This document shows positions 36,013-48,211 of a stretch of DNA of 64,000 bases, piece by piece. How positions within the stretch are numbered: position 1 is the first letter of the stretch; each line of letters opens with the position of its first letter. A program made the position numbers and the translations under genes. Below the pieces are notes generated by a model. It did no database searches. It had not been told where the DNA came from and saw only the letters and a program-made list of their open reading frames with translations. The DNA is from Ceratobasidium sp. AG-K (lineage: Eukaryota > Basidiomycota > Agaricomycetes > Cantharellales > Ceratobasidiaceae): the NCBI GenBank assembly GCA_037039685.1, contig JAWNGF010000002.1, forward strand, positions 1,488,001-1,552,000. The letters are read 5' to 3'.

Positions 36013-36281
36013 TGTGTTACTATGAAGTTCAAGAGAGTTGAGGTGAGATGTAAACTGCGAGGACGCCCATGCTTATATGCGTCCTGGCCGTCTGGGAACT
36101 TACTCCAAATGGATGCTCGTCCGTATGAAATGCATGAAATACACCGGTCTGTGTTAGTCAACTAAGATCCAGCGGGAATCATGATCCGAAGCACACGGCC
36201 TTGGTGCATATAGCGTTTATTATAACGTCATTTTTATATTGACTACAGTTGTTCATTCCTCGGAGAAGTCCGCCCATCTAC

Positions 36282-38415
36282 CTAGTGTAATTTGGCATGC
36301 TCACGCAAGACTTCGTTCAACCCTTCTCGCTGTTGGCAATTTTCAAACTTGAAGCTAGCGGCTAGTTCATCAAGCTGCTCCAATGACAAGTCGCGGAAGT
36401 ATTCGGCGTATTCTGGGTAGAGCTCTTCACTGAGCAGGATGTTTCGCAAAACACGGCCAACTGTAAGAGGTGAAGGATTAAGCTCAATGGGCTGGAATTA
36501 TCGGGCTTTGTTGTGCACGCACCATGGTGAGTTACGGTCCACATGGGCGGGTACCGCTTCTGGATACCCGGAACCTCCTGGATGAGCCACTCTTGCAGGG
36601 GATCGAATATATGCTTGACAACCTTGGTATCCGCACCCCACTCGTCTGCCGCCAATCGCTTCTTCTTCTCCAAGAACGGCTTCAGGCGCTTGATGTATGC
36701 GGTATCAGGGCCAGCGTAAACCATCCCTTGGAAGCCAATATCCTGTGATTACAATGTCAGGGACCAAGAACCGAGCTTAATTTCGAACATCCTACCTTAT
36801 ACAACCAGATTGACCAAGAAATCTTGGCCACGTCGTACAGCGCTAGTTGGTCCTTGAGCAAGCGATACCGATCCTCGTTGATCTTCTCCCAATCGGGTCC
36901 ATCTGCAGGGGAAGCATATACGGGACCGCTATAACAAGAATGTAAAGCAAATTCTATTCACTTGCTCATGGGACTCACAATTCGCCATTCCAGATGTGGC
37001 ACCCTACTCGCTCATGGAATTCGATCTTCCTCTTGAACTGCCTCTCGAGTTTGGCCTTTTGCTCGGGGGTTCCCTAAAATATGTGGGTTGGACGAGGCGG
37101 CTTGAATCAACTGAAAGACGTTCTAACCTTATACGCCTCGCCATCTGGGAATCCGAAGTTGGAATAATCGTGAACCTTCAGCGAGAATATTATTAGTCCT
37201 TGAATGAATTAATATCAATGTCTCACTTACAGCATAGCATGACCCGGGGAGTGGATCTTTGAAGCTAATCGGCAGGTTACATATGCTCAATCCACGCCAA
37301 TCCAAAGTACTTACTAGGAGAAATCCGCAGCCTAGGAGTGCATTAGTGTGATACTAATCCTAGATCTTAATGAGCACCCACCCAAGTGTTGCCGTCCCAG
37401 AACAGGATGTGGTCGGGATCAACCGCATGAATTGCCTTTTCCGCCCGCTCGTACCAAGCAATGACGCGAACGTGCTCCTCATCTGTCGGTTCGTTAAGAG
37501 GATTGTATCCAGCAACCTGTCAATTCCATGAGTCCAATACCTCTTATCAGAGATCTCGATCATTACCCATGTGTTACCCTTATAACGTCTGGCGAGTTCC
37601 TCCCACAACGCAATCGCCCGGTTCTGGAATTCAATGTGCTCCCAGAAGAGCGCGCGGTGCACGCCGGTGTCTGCGTGCCAATCAATGTTTTGCCCGCCTG
37701 GAGCAGCATGCAAGTCAAGGATCGTGTATATGCCGTAAGATCCAAGCTAAAGCAACCTGAATAACTTAAAAAGAGGGAAAATAAGGCTGAGTAGCTTACG
37801 ATATTGATAATTCGGTCTAGCCATTGGAATCCCCGTTCATTGAATACACCAGGATTCATATCATCCTCGAAATGCCGGTAGTTGAAAGGGACACTGGGCA
37901 CATACGTTATTAAACCGCAGCTAAACCTTAGTATGTACTCACCGGATGCAGTTGAGACCAAGCGAGGCAAAGAATTCTGCATCTTTTTCGGTAAAAAAGT
38001 ACTCTAGGAACTTGTCAAAGAAAAAGTCGTATTTCTCTTCCCCTAGCACCTTGAGGTGAACGGTCATTATAAATTATCAACAAGATGCCTCATAATCTTA
38101 TTTACCTTCTTGAGAGCGCGGCGCATTCCGTACTCGTGTCCCGGATAACCCGTGATCTAACCTGGATGTGAGCCGGTCGATGATATGAATGCCACGCAAG
38201 CATACTCACAACTAGTAGAACTTAGTCAATACTAACCCACATATTATTATCGAGCAAAACTTACAGTTCTCCATGTTCAAATGGCCTCCAATTCCGGCGC
38301 CACGCAACAAAATCGGTTTCCCATCGGAGCCAACGATTTCACTGCCACGCAAGCGAAGAACTCCAAGGGGAGACGGCGCGGGTGCGGGGGGGATATTGAT
38401 AGGTTGATGAGGCAT
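36282..38415 (-). CDS. GH5-family glycosidase, tandem copy A
   Basis: Upstream partner of copy B with the same orientation and exon plan. The ATG at 38415 begins MPHQPINIPPAPAPSPLGV; no signal peptide. Order: KPILLRGAGIGGHLNMENFI, TGYPGHEYGMRRALKKVLGE, KDAEFFASLGLNCIRCPFNY, LDRIINILGSYGIYTILDLH, APGGQNIDWHADTGVHRALF, WVAGYNPLNEPTDEEHVRVI (acid/base), YAVHDYSNFGFPDGEAYKGT, HIWNGEFGPVYASP across an intron (nucleophile), then KISWSIWLYKDIGFQGMVYA. It ends QREGLNEVLREHAKLH at 36282. About 500 residues. The gap between the two copies is 269 bp. GH5 family is clear; the subfamily is not. CACGTGAC occurs 146 bp upstream of the start. Confidence 0.85.
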
Positions 38416-39388
38416 AACTGAAAGAGTAAGGGCAGGGAAACTCGTAGAGAATGAGCTTGCATGGCTTCGGCTTTTGAGGTTTACCAGTCCGGGCGTATGG
38501 CCAAATGGGGTACTTGTAAAGTCTTAGGCGCCAAGAGGTGCTATACAATACGCCGGCATGCACGTGACTTGCTGAGGAATGTCGACGGAGATGACTCCTC
38601 ATTTGGGTCTACGGCCTCTTTGCGAGTTGATTTGTGATTTACCCCTGGATATTTAATAATCAAAATATTAGCGAAACTTGCTTTCCAATTTAAGGGCAAT
38701 GTAGACGAGCCAGCGCCCACGACCTTAGGCTATTGCCACCGCTGTCTGCCGACCAGCCCCCATATGCATTGCTTATTTGAGCCATCCCAAACAACATAAC
38801 CCCACAGATCATCGGAGCTAACTGGCTTTGCGGATTAATACCGGGTGCTATCGATGCGTGTACGTTGACGCGATGGACGCCTGTCCATAAGCGGGCCATT
38901 GCTCCGGAGTTTATCCTGACATCAAGTTCAATTACTCGATCAGGCCGGTTCAAGTGACCCGGTTGTGAAGTTACTTTGCCACCATTCAAGTCGAAGCCCC
39001 ACCACTGATAGAAACGATCGCCCGCCAGGTGATCAAGGGGCCGATCATGTGGGGGCGATCTCCCCGAGGAACGACGGATGCCCGGGGCACCCGCTCTGTG
39101 CCTAGGGAAAGTTTGCTCAAGGAGCGTGCTTCGTTAGGCAGGTTTACACTTTAAAGTGTAAATATTCGGCTCTAGAACGCCTCTTTATCGGCACGCTCAG
39201 AGAACTGCCCTCTGTGCTCAGAGGGGCAACTTCATCCGACAGCTAATAAAGCCTGAGCCACGGAGCCCCGCGCGACACTCCCCTTCCACTCCCCCCTTCT
39301 TTTCCTCCTCGACCAAGGGCTTATATACTTGGCGCAGCCTCGTAGCTTAAAATACTGCTTCTTTTCTGAACCCTGGTGCAGGGCTGAG
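38416..39388. promoter_or_regulatory. Divergent promoter region between GH5 copy A and the sugar transporter
   Basis: About 970 bp with no gene. It holds CACGTGAC (38561-38568), a 20-bp perfect palindrome (39143-39162), a GTGGGG site compatible with CreA/Mig1 binding (near 39050), and a TTATATACTT TATA-like box at 39321-39330, about 60 bp before the transporter ATG. The minus-strand frame at 38690-38989 has no recognisable domain. Confidence 0.5.
39143..39162. promoter_or_regulatory. 20-bp perfect palindrome
   Basis: TTTACACTTTAAAGTGTAAA reads the same on both strands and lies about 227 bp upstream of the transporter start. This is an operator-like arrangement for a dimeric regulator. Confidence 0.55.
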
Positions 39389-42209
39389 ATGTCATTCTAT
39401 GACCTGGTCGACGATGGGCCTTGGTGGAGGAACCGAGGTAACTTCGGCGTAATAAATTCCTTGCGAGCAGTATTGACGTAGCACCCTCAGGAATTTTGCT
39501 CCTCAATCTTTCCCTACTGCTTGCGCTAATCACTTCTTCGGCAAATGGCTTCGATAGCTCGGTACGTGCTGGCATTTTGTCTCGAAATATACACACATCT
39601 AAGCTTGCCTTCTAGATGATGAATGGCTTACAAATCGTACCCGATTGTAAGTTCAAGTTATACCGAAGACGTTTCAGTAGCTGAGTGTATTTTTCCAGGG
39701 CAATACTATTTTGGGAATCCTTCTGGTTCAACACTCGGTTAGTCCACGTTGGTATTCGAACAAACCCCGGCTTACTCCAATTATCATCATAGGCATGGTC
39801 AACGCAGTCCAAAACCTCGGTGTTCTAGTCGCGCTTCCTATGGCACCCTACGTGAGCGATAAATTTGGTCGCAAGAAGAGTCTCATCACCGGAGCTTTTA
39901 TAATGCTTGGAGGGGTAGCGCTTCAGACCGCATCGACCAACATTTGGCACTTTGTTGGTTCCCGAGGCATGAGTAAGTATATGACGTAGCCCCCGAACTC
40001 ACGGGGAAGATCTAACACCGCATATAGTTGGCGTTGGACTAGGTTTTGCAACCAATGCTGCTCCATTGCTCATCTCAGAGCTTGCATATCCCACGCAGCG
40101 TGGACCTATCACCGCTATGTAAGTATCCTATACCTTCTAGTAGTATATACACTGACATAAGGCCCAGGTATAACTCCTCTTGGTAAGTCGTTTCAACTCC
40201 ACGGTGCTTTGGCAAAATTTACCCCAGTATCGTGAAATAGGTACCTTGGTAGCATTATTGGTAAGTGCTCCGAGCACCTTTTGTTCGGATTTCTAAACGA
40301 ATTGATTCTTTAAGCCGCCTGGGTTTGTTTCGGTACCTTCCGAATGTCTGGGACTACATGGTCATGGAGGTAAGGCCTTGCTTCAACGACCTACACCCTG
40401 TAGTGATGTGTTTTCACTTGGCAGGATTCCGTCGGTGCTACAAGCTGTCCCCTCCCTTATCCAAGTGTGTCTACTATGGTTTGTCCCCGAATCACCTCGG
40501 TGTAAGCGCCAGATCTCCCCCTCACGTTACCTGCCCTAATATTACTCCAAGGGCTATTATCGCAAAACCGCGATGCTGAGGCAATCAACATTCTTGGAAA
40601 ATATCATGCCAACGGAAACACTTCTGATCCGCTCGTTGTACTTGAGTATCAAGAAATTCGAGAGGCGCTAATTCTCGAAAAAGAAATCGCGGGAGAGGTG
40701 TCATACTTGACATTGTTCAAGTCCCGCGGGAATCTTAAGCGGATGCGGATTATTATCGCTCTCGGTTTCTTTTCGCAGTGGAGCGGAAATGGGCTGTTTT
40801 CTTATTATTTGAATGAGATTTTCAAGGTATGTAATCGTCCACGAGCATAACAAGTGCGTTGCTGAAAGTGACTTGCAGACGCTTGGTATCACCAGTCCTG
40901 GAATGAAGACGTTAATCAATGGAATACTTCAGGTATGGGTAAAATTGGATACTAGATGCGCATCGCTGTATGATTAATGTATTTTCGATAGATCTGGAAC
41001 TTGATAATGGCGTTAGGAGCAGCTATGTTTGTCGACCGTGTGGGTCGCCGAACGATGTTTGTAAGTTTTGCAATGAATTACGGCTGCAATTCAGCTAAAT
41101 TATGCACTGTATAGGTCATCTCAAACGCCGGAATGCTATGCGGTATGTGGTACCTACCTCCTGGATTTTGTACGCGCTAATGATGGCTTGTGTGTAGCAT
41201 TTTCGGTTTGGACCATCACGGCTGCCCTGTACCAATATCTGGGCAATAGCGCTGCCGCCAACGGTAATGTATACTCCCTCGTCGTATCTCGAGTTGTTGC
41301 TGACATCTCATTAAACAAATAGCCAATATTGCACTGATTTTCATCTTCTTCAGTTTCTATGACATCGCAGTGAGTTCAAGTTATTGTGCAAAGTGTCTTG
41401 TTCGCTCACGATGGACATGGAACCTCAGTACTCCCCTCTCTTAGTCGCATATACCATCGAGGTGCGTCGTTTCGAGTTTTATGCTGCCCACCTTTTAACA
41501 CGAGTTTCAGATCCTCCCTTTTAACATCGCGCCAAGGGATTTGCTGTCATGAATTTTTCAGTGTGTATTGTAAGCATTACCAAGTTCAAGTACTGATTAA
41601 CGTTAGTTACTGACATTCTCACCCCGATAGGCTTTGATTGTCAACCGTAAGTAGAGCTTACCCTCCGTCCTTTCGTCATTTAATCCCATGGGGACATCAG
41701 AATACGTTAACCCGGTCGCTCTCAAAGCCATCGGCTGGAAGTAAGTGCATTGCAATTGATTTTTTCTCATCTAACTTCAATTTACTAGATACGCATTGGT
41801 CTATTGCGGCTGGCTGCTCTTCGAATTCATTTTTGTCTTCCGGTACATCATTGAGACAAAAGGCCGCTCCTTGGAACAAACTGCGGCCTTGTTCGATGGT
41901 CAAGACCATGCGGATGCGTTAGAGCAAGGTATATCATATTTTCTTCTGTGGTAATATGCACCTAACACGTTGATTTCAGCTGGTTATGATGCCGCTCGAC
42001 ATACACAAATTCGCACTCGTGACTATGAGCAGTACGACTACTTCTCGATCTACATTGACCGAGATGACGATAAAGTGTACGAGATGCGCCGCGTCGATCA
42101 CTCGGATTCCGGGGCTAACACTCGTGGAAAACGCTCTACCAGAGGCCGAAAACCAAGTCGCCCTTCTGAAAACTCAATACATGCGGACCATAGCGGTTAT
42201 CGATACTAG
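39389..42209 (+). CDS. MFS sugar transporter (lactose permease/hexose transporter type)
   Basis: Plasma-membrane sugar importer of the 12-helix sugar porter family. The ATG at 39389 begins MSFYDLVDDGPWWRNRG. Exons then give ILLLNLSLLLALITSSANGF, DSSMMNGLQIVPDWQYYF, VNAVQNLGVLVALPMAPYVS, DKFGRKKSLITGAFIMLGG (the D-x-x-GRR/K loop), VGVGLGFATNAAPLLISELA, YPTQRGPITAM, a PESPR motif, SQWSGNGLFSYYLNEIF, DRVGRRTMFVISNAGMLCAF, and the last helices (KYALVYCGWLLFEFIFVFRY, then IIETKGRSLEQTAALFDG). The charged cytoplasmic tail ends SENSIHADHSGYRY at 42209. About twenty short exons. Closest type by memory is the fungal lactose permease-like group. It is convergent with alpha-amylase (123 bp apart). Confidence 0.87.
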
Positions 42210-42332
42210 CGTTTCTACTGGGCCTTTCCATGACATGTGATTTAGCTAGTTATTTCGTCGTAGCTATTAGTATTTCTTGATCTGTATTACTAGGGTCGTA
42301 TTATGGAATAAAAAAAGCAATCGTTCGAAACT

Positions 42333-44703
42333 TTACGGATCCTTGACCCAGACCGCCACCTGTCCGGAACATGTGAACCGGCCATCCCCGTTTGACCCAA
42401 TAGTGATTGATTCCGAGGTATCAAGCAAGTTCTTCCAGGTACCTGCGTTGGCCTAAACCATGTGGGATCAGTTCCGTCAGACATATAAGCGATCAAAGAA
42501 CGTACTGATCCAACCGACATCATGATTCCCATTTCGCCGGTGCGTTTGCTGTGGCGAGTTGACGATCACCATAAGAGCAGGTTGTCAAGCTGAGCAGAGA
42601 ACGTACCTTTCTGGTAGATTACACATTACCACAGCGCAGCCACCAGGATGCTTGTCGTCTCCAGAACGGACGAACCCGATCAAGTTCTTCTCGACGAAGT
42701 AGTCTTTCAAGGCACCGTATGCATATAGCTTGCGAGCGGTACAAAGTGTTTCTATCTTCTTAGGGAGTTCGCGCCCTACGTGCGACTCAGGATCCGGGAA
42801 TATGTCTCCGTGGTAGACGCATCTAGCGTGCCCACGGCTGAGTTCAGGCTCAAAGGTTACACGGGATACTCACGGATGCCCATCAGGTCTCAACAAAATC
42901 AAAGCATACGCAATGAGTTTCATGTGGTCCTCAACCTGAACCGGTGATATCCTCGTTGACAGATCTTATGGAGCGTTACCAAAATCAACTCACCCACGAA
43001 ACAAGCGACCCTTCTGGCCGGGTGTCATGATTATCCACAAACGTGCACGCATCCCTCGGGCGAGCCTGGACCAAAGAACCATGCAAAATCTTACGCAGGT
43101 CAAACGCTGGGCCTTGTTCTCCCGCACGGAAAAAGTTTTCGTGCAATGGGACGTCAAAGAAACACATTTCTCCTGGGAATGTGCGAATATCTCGAATGAG
43201 CTTTGTAACATCGCCGTTCCAAAACTCGCCGACGGCGAAAAGTCGATTGTTGGTTGTATTACGGGCGTGGGTAAGCTGAGTAGTGTAATTAGTGTTCAGT
43301 AAATTATAACGGGGGGTAGGTGTGTTTTGCGTACCCATGCCCGGAGGAACTTGCGGTCAATGTGCTTGCAGGCGTCCAGTCTGAAGCCGGCTGCCCCGGT
43401 TTCCTGTGGAGAAGTCAACATTTGGATACAGATTTGATTGCTTCGATTATTCCTTGCCTTCAGCACCCAGGTGCCCCACTCCATCAGATCATTTCGGACA
43501 TCTGGATGTCTGAAATCAATCTAATCCTATATTAGCGGGGTTGTATCCAAGCCGGAGGGGTTTGGGTACACACATCGGTACCAAGCTAAGCCGTAAAATG
43601 AAAGCAGAAGACGTAAGTAAAGATACAGTTCAAAGAAAGGACTGACTTACAAGATAATCATAATTCCCGAGCTCTTTATCGACGTTCTGCGACCAGCCTT
43701 TTCTACCAGGCTCGGCGATTCTAAAGACACCCTTGGTCTTGGAGATGTGATCATAGTCCACACCTGTAATAGGTGTGTATACTCGCTATGAACGAATTTA
43801 GAATTATACCGACTTACCGGTGAAATGTTGGTGGGACCATTTCAGGCTGCTATACTGAATGGAACATCAGGCCGAATGTAGCGGATCAACTGCCAGTCAA
43901 CTAACCTTGCCACCGCGCCCCTCCAAATCGTAGGCCGTCCAGCCCTGAACGTGCACGGCCATTAGTGAGACTACCCTGACCATCAAAATGTTGCACACTG
44001 CCAGTGTTCTTACCTCGATTTCTTTAACCGGACCAACGTTCACCCTCCGGTCTTTATCATCGACCTGGACAGCGCGGAACTTCTCCCGGCGATCAGCACC
44101 AAGTTTGTGCTACAAACATAAAGACCGGTTGTAAGCTACTGTACAGTTGCAACACATGTACAAACTCACGTTCAAGACGGCGTCGATCAATACATCTATT
44201 CCGTGTTCCTTGGCTACTTTGATTGCGTGAATAAGTTCTTCCTTCGTACCCCAACGTGTGGCGATGGTTCCTTTTTGCTTAAACTCGCCAAGGTCCCATA
44301 AATCGTAAGCGTCGTATCCTTGTCCTTTGGGACGCATGGCCTTGTTTGGAGCTAAATTTGGAAAGGCGATGATGTGAGCACTATATAAGATCCCAATGGG
44401 ATTCCAACGCACGAGGGAGCCAAACCTGGGTAACACCCAGCTCTTTCAACCGTGGCACCTCGTTCTCAAAGTGGCGCCACCACGAGATATCACCCGCAGT
44501 CGAGTCCCATTCAAAAAATTGAATCTATGAACGGGGCACTCAATTAATCAAAACTGTGCTGATACCCCGCACGGAGAAAAAACGCGTACCATAAGAGCGT
44601 TTTGACCATCCGCCACTTGTTGTCCACCCAGATTCATGTTGAGCAAAGACGAATCCGTGCGAGCGCCCATAACCCAAGCCATGATGGTGTCGAGTAGGTC
44701 CAT
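42333..44703 (-). CDS. Intracellular-type alpha-amylase (GH13)
   Basis: Hydrolyses alpha-1,4-glucans. The ATG at 44703 begins [19 protein letters not shown] without a signal peptide; [16 protein letters not shown] follows. Conserved GH13 blocks: [33 protein letters not shown] (region I), [17 protein letters not shown] (nucleophile Asp), [17 protein letters not shown] (acid/base Glu), [16 protein letters not shown] (stabilising Asp). Further on are [17 protein letters not shown] and a C-terminal beta domain ending [10 protein letters not shown] at 42333. Absence of a secretion signal and the liquefying-type motifs fit the GH13_5 group of intracellular fungal amylases. About 550 residues. A TATA-like stretch lies near 44730 and two CACGTG boxes lie about 95 and 110 bp upstream. 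Faces the sugar transporter tail to tail. Confidence 0.88.
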
Positions 44704-44795
44704 GGTGTGGTTCTGGCTCTGTCTAGACTATATACGTATCGTCGGAGCTAGCTGCACGTCTTCCGCTTTGGCTTTTTGGATATTGCATGACACAC

Positions 44796-44818
44796 CACGT
44801 GAACCCTTGCATCACGTG
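44796..44818. promoter_or_regulatory. Paired CACGTG boxes upstream of alpha-amylase
   Basis: CACGTG at 44796-44801 and ATCACGTG ending at 44818, 17 bp apart start to start. The second fits the Cbf1-type consensus RTCACRTG. Confidence 0.55.
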
Positions 44819-45193
44819 AATTGCCACATAAAGCCGTGAAATTTGGCTCAGAAATTTATCAGAGATCAACGACCTCCCGCCGACCGCGTGTGCTCCCGAC
44901 CGTTTTGCGTCGTTTGGGCACATATTGGCGGCACGCATTTGTTCGTTCTGGGATGTCGAGAATGATTTTGCCTCCTTAATCGCTCTGGGCCCGACTTTTC
45001 ACGAGTTACGGAGTTTCATGCCGAGGATACAATTTGTAGTAATGTTTTAATATGATTTGTTTGTCATTAATGGAGCACAGTATTCGCACACGTTCACACG
45101 CGCGCGTCACAGAAAATGAATATAAACAAGTATATGGATCGCTAGTGAAATTGTCAAAACCTGGGTATCATAAAGGTCGCATCACATGTCTGA
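44819..45193. other. Intergenic, nothing recognised
   Basis: Upstream flank of alpha-amylase and 3' flank of the Ncp1-like gene. Plus-strand frames from 45052 are antisense shadows of that gene's end. Confidence 0.35.
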
Positions 45194-46229
45194 TCATTTC
45201 GTCACCACCTTGCCAGATGGGTTCTTCAAAGCAAGAAGCTTTGCCTGGCGTTCGCGCTACGCACATGGGTCAGATCGTTATAAGAACAAAGCAGGGAAAG
45301 GCAACGTACATCATCTGTTGCCTTCTGGATCCGGAGCTGGTCAACCTCCTTCGTCTTGTTCTGAAGAAGCTCAGTCTGGGTGCGTGCATGTTCCTTGGTG
45401 CTGTTTAGCATTTCGGTCTTGCTCTTGAGGTCCGCAGCCGCCCTGCAAGAATAATGAGTAGGTGCACGCGACCGTACGACGGTGTGGCTTACTTTTCCCA
45501 GGCTGCCTTGGCTGCCAAGTACTTCATGTTCAGTTTGTGCTCGGCCTTGACGGCCTTGCTGTGCGCGCTGACCGCCGCCGACTCATCTTTGGCTGCCTGG
45601 CGCTGAACCGCGGACAACTTGTCGAGTTCCTTGATCGCCTGTTTCATCGACTTGTCCTCGGCTTTCTGCTCGTTCTTGAGGATCTTCGAGACGCGCTTGG
45701 CATCCTTCACTACATCCGATCAACTACGTCAGAGTGTCTCTTGTGTCGAGGATAAGGACATACGCTCGGCGGCGGTAATCTTCTGGACCACTGATTGACT
45801 GAGACCGCTTTCGGCAGTAGCCGCCCGTTGACGGAGCACTTCGTTCTCGTCCTTTGGTGGCGCCGGTCCACTTGTGCCGGGCCCCAACCCAAACGCACTC
45901 CTTGTACCGAGGGTCTGGCTCTTGGAAGACGATGGTGAAGAGACCACAACGCCACTATCGGCTTTGGCGTCATCCACGGGTACCTTCTTCGTATCCAACA
46001 CTGGAACTGCAGACTTGTGGTCCAAACTATACCGAGGAGCCGGAGCATCGTCTTGGTGGGTTTCTGGCGGCATCTTGGAAGATTCAGGTTGGGTGGTGGG
46101 GTTCGTTTCAGCAGTCTTGGGCTGAACAGGCTCTGTAGTGGCGGCTACATGTGATGGTGAACGAGGCGGCAAAGCCGGAGGTGTTGTAGCGGGGGTAGCA
46201 TTCTCGGTCGCAGCAGCTGTATCAGACAT
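45194..46229 (-). CDS. Ncp1-like protein (disordered N-terminus, C-terminal coiled coil)
   Basis: Resembles the basidiomycete 'DNA-binding protein Ncp1' group, by memory of its Lys-rich coiled-coil tail; function is otherwise unknown. The ATG at 46229 begins MSDTAAATENATPATTPPAL and leads a Thr/Pro-rich disordered half. A switch to helix follows with ENEVLRQRAATAESGLSQSV and QKITAAE. After an intron the coil continues VKDAKRVSKILKNEQKAED, KSMKQAIKELDKLSAVQRQA, SAHSKAVKAEHKLNMKYLAA, then SKTEMLNSTKEHARTQTELL. It ends ALKNPSGKVVTK at 45194. Three exons. No signal peptide or membrane helix. Divergent from the TPR gene at 46758. Confidence 0.65.
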
Positions 46230-46757
46230 CTCGAATCGAGTCAACGTATGGTCAGGGGGGTCGGCTAGCAGATGAGAGATGTCGCTTGGAAGGAGGTTTG
46301 GGCTCTGGGTGGGGGTCGGAAATTCGCTCTGAACTGGGGTGGCGGAGTTGAGGGAGTAGTACGATGTGTTGGCGATGGCTGGGGTATTTATATGTTAGTC
46401 CCAATACTTTGTTTTAGTTATGTAAAAATGTCAGAAAATGGAGGGCGTAAGGGGTTTACTTCAAAGGAGTGCCACATTCAAACGGAAGCTGAGGGTAGCG
46501 GGAAACTCACAGGAAGGAGGACGGGGTGGTGGTCGCGTTGGAAGACGGACATTGTCGCGGCGGTTTGTTTAACGGCCCCTCACTTGATAATGTGTTCAGT
46601 TCAAGCTCAGTCGCCCCCGTGACGTCACATATTAGGCGCGGGGCGATTTATCGGCTGACCGATGCTGACGCAATCCCCTCGACCTAAACAAGTCCTTTTG
46701 ACATCTGAGCGCGCAATCTACCATCTCTAAGGCAGTGTAAACATCAAGCTCGAAAAC
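46230..46757. promoter_or_regulatory. Divergent region between Ncp1-like and TPR genes
   Basis: 528 bp. The plus-strand frame at 46272-46622 has no domain. TGACGTCA occurs near 46620 (GTGACGTCACAT), a CRE/ATF-type palindrome. Confidence 0.45.
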
Positions 46758-47845
46758 ATGACCACCATGGCAGCCATGAGCGTTGACCAAAAGCTGCAAA
46801 CTGGCAAGGACAAGAAGGCAATTGGGGACGAAGCATTCAGGAGTGGAGATTACAAGGGTGGTGGGTATGCTTTCAGCCACATCCAGCTTTGCGTCGCCAC
46901 TAATCCAATGCAGCCTTGCGCGGATACCATGAGGTATTTCGTAAATAAATAGCATGATGGAAGTGTATCTGATACAGAAGCAAGGCGGGACTGTACTTGA
47001 ACGGGCTGGATAGGTCTTTGCTCCCGTAAGTTCTCTGATACAGGCCCGCTACGCATTTACGATGTGTTTATACATTTAGCGCACTTTCTGGTGCTCCGGC
47101 GCCAGAAGCGAAACCAGGTGCGCCGCAACCAAAGACTGAGGTATGCATGTAATACCTCCAGGGTATACCACACTCCTTCACCTCCTGTTTACAGGCGGAC
47201 GAATTATTGGAAAAGATCTGGGTAAGTCGACTCGTTTCTAATCGACTTCAAGCGTTGAACTGTTCAAACAGACAAACATGGCTGGTGGGTGTGAATGATG
47301 TCCGATCAAAGCACAGACCTATTCATACGTAAACAGCCTGCCACTTGAAGGGAGGAAACTACAAGCGAGTGATCGAGCTGGCGGACAAAGCTCTGGCAAA
47401 GGTAGCGTATATCCTACCCGCCAATATTTTGCTATTGATATCCGTTATAGAATGACAAGAATACAAAGGCCAAATATCGAAAGGCATGCATCTTTCAACA
47501 TACTGTGCAATATCTTACGTTATAGTAGGCCAAGGCACTGGGCGCCCAGGATACACCGAAAAGGCCATCGCTATCCTGGAAGAACTTTTGAAGGACGATC
47601 CCAACGACGCCGGGATGAAGAAGGACCTAGCCGATATGAAAGCCACCCAGGCGGCTATCGAGAAAAAGGGGCTCTCCAAGTTCAAGGGTGAGTTTTTACG
47701 GTTGGCGGGCGTAGGATGACAGTGGATGAATGCACCCGCTTTGTTACTGTCAGGCATGTATAACCGTCCTGCCAAAGAGGACAAAGCGAGCAAAGAAGAA
47801 GAAGAAGTGGAGGAAATCAAGTCTCCCGGAGTGGCCGCCTCGTGA
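46758..47845 (+). CDS. Tetratricopeptide repeat protein (FKBP-/CNS1-like TPR domain)
   Basis: A three-TPR domain of the co-chaperone type, likely a protein-binding adaptor. The ATG at 46758 begins MTTMAAMSVDQKLQTGKDKK; first repeat KAIGDEAFRSGDYKG. Across two introns it continues ALRGYHEAGLYLNGLDRSLL. Then ADELLEKIWTNMAACHLKGG, NYKRVIELADKALAKNDKN and AKYRKAKALGAQGYTEKAIA give the second and third repeats, with N and K residues placed as in carboxylate-clamp TPRs. The tail is acidic and Lys-rich (KASKEEEEVEEIKSP) and ends GVAAS at 47845. About 225 residues. No isomerase or catalytic domain is attached, so it is a TPR-only protein. Confidence 0.72.
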
Positions 47846-48211
47846 ACCAGACGGAACGGGTTGGGTCGTTAAACTAGGTATTTTGGGGCTTGAATGGGCT
47901 GCCCTGGGCTGAGGGATCTGAGCCCGCATTTATCGTGGTCAATCTCATGTATATCCAGTATTAAACTTTCAAAAAATTGAACGTAGATTTGAACCTAAAA
48001 AAGCAAACTCATATATTGTCATGTCATAGATCGAACTGGAAGCGCACGAGTTTCCAAGAAAGTCTGTGCTGGATAAGGGAATCGAAAGCCACCACGCCAC
48101 GTGACCCTCAACAAACAAAGCCATATTTCCAACCATATTGATCCGCTTCTTGACCAAACCCGCCTCTCCCTGTGTCTTGTGCTAATTTACCCATCTCGAT
48201 AGTCTGGGCAA
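47846..48211. promoter_or_regulatory. Promoter region of the coiled-coil protein gene
   Basis: Contains CCACGTGACC (CACGTG at 48098-48103) about 110 bp before the ATG at 48212. Confidence 0.45.

Noticed and set aside
46272..46622. 116-codon plus-strand frame upstream of the TPR gene
   Set aside because: Contains promoter-like features, no domain, and Gly/Trp-biased composition.
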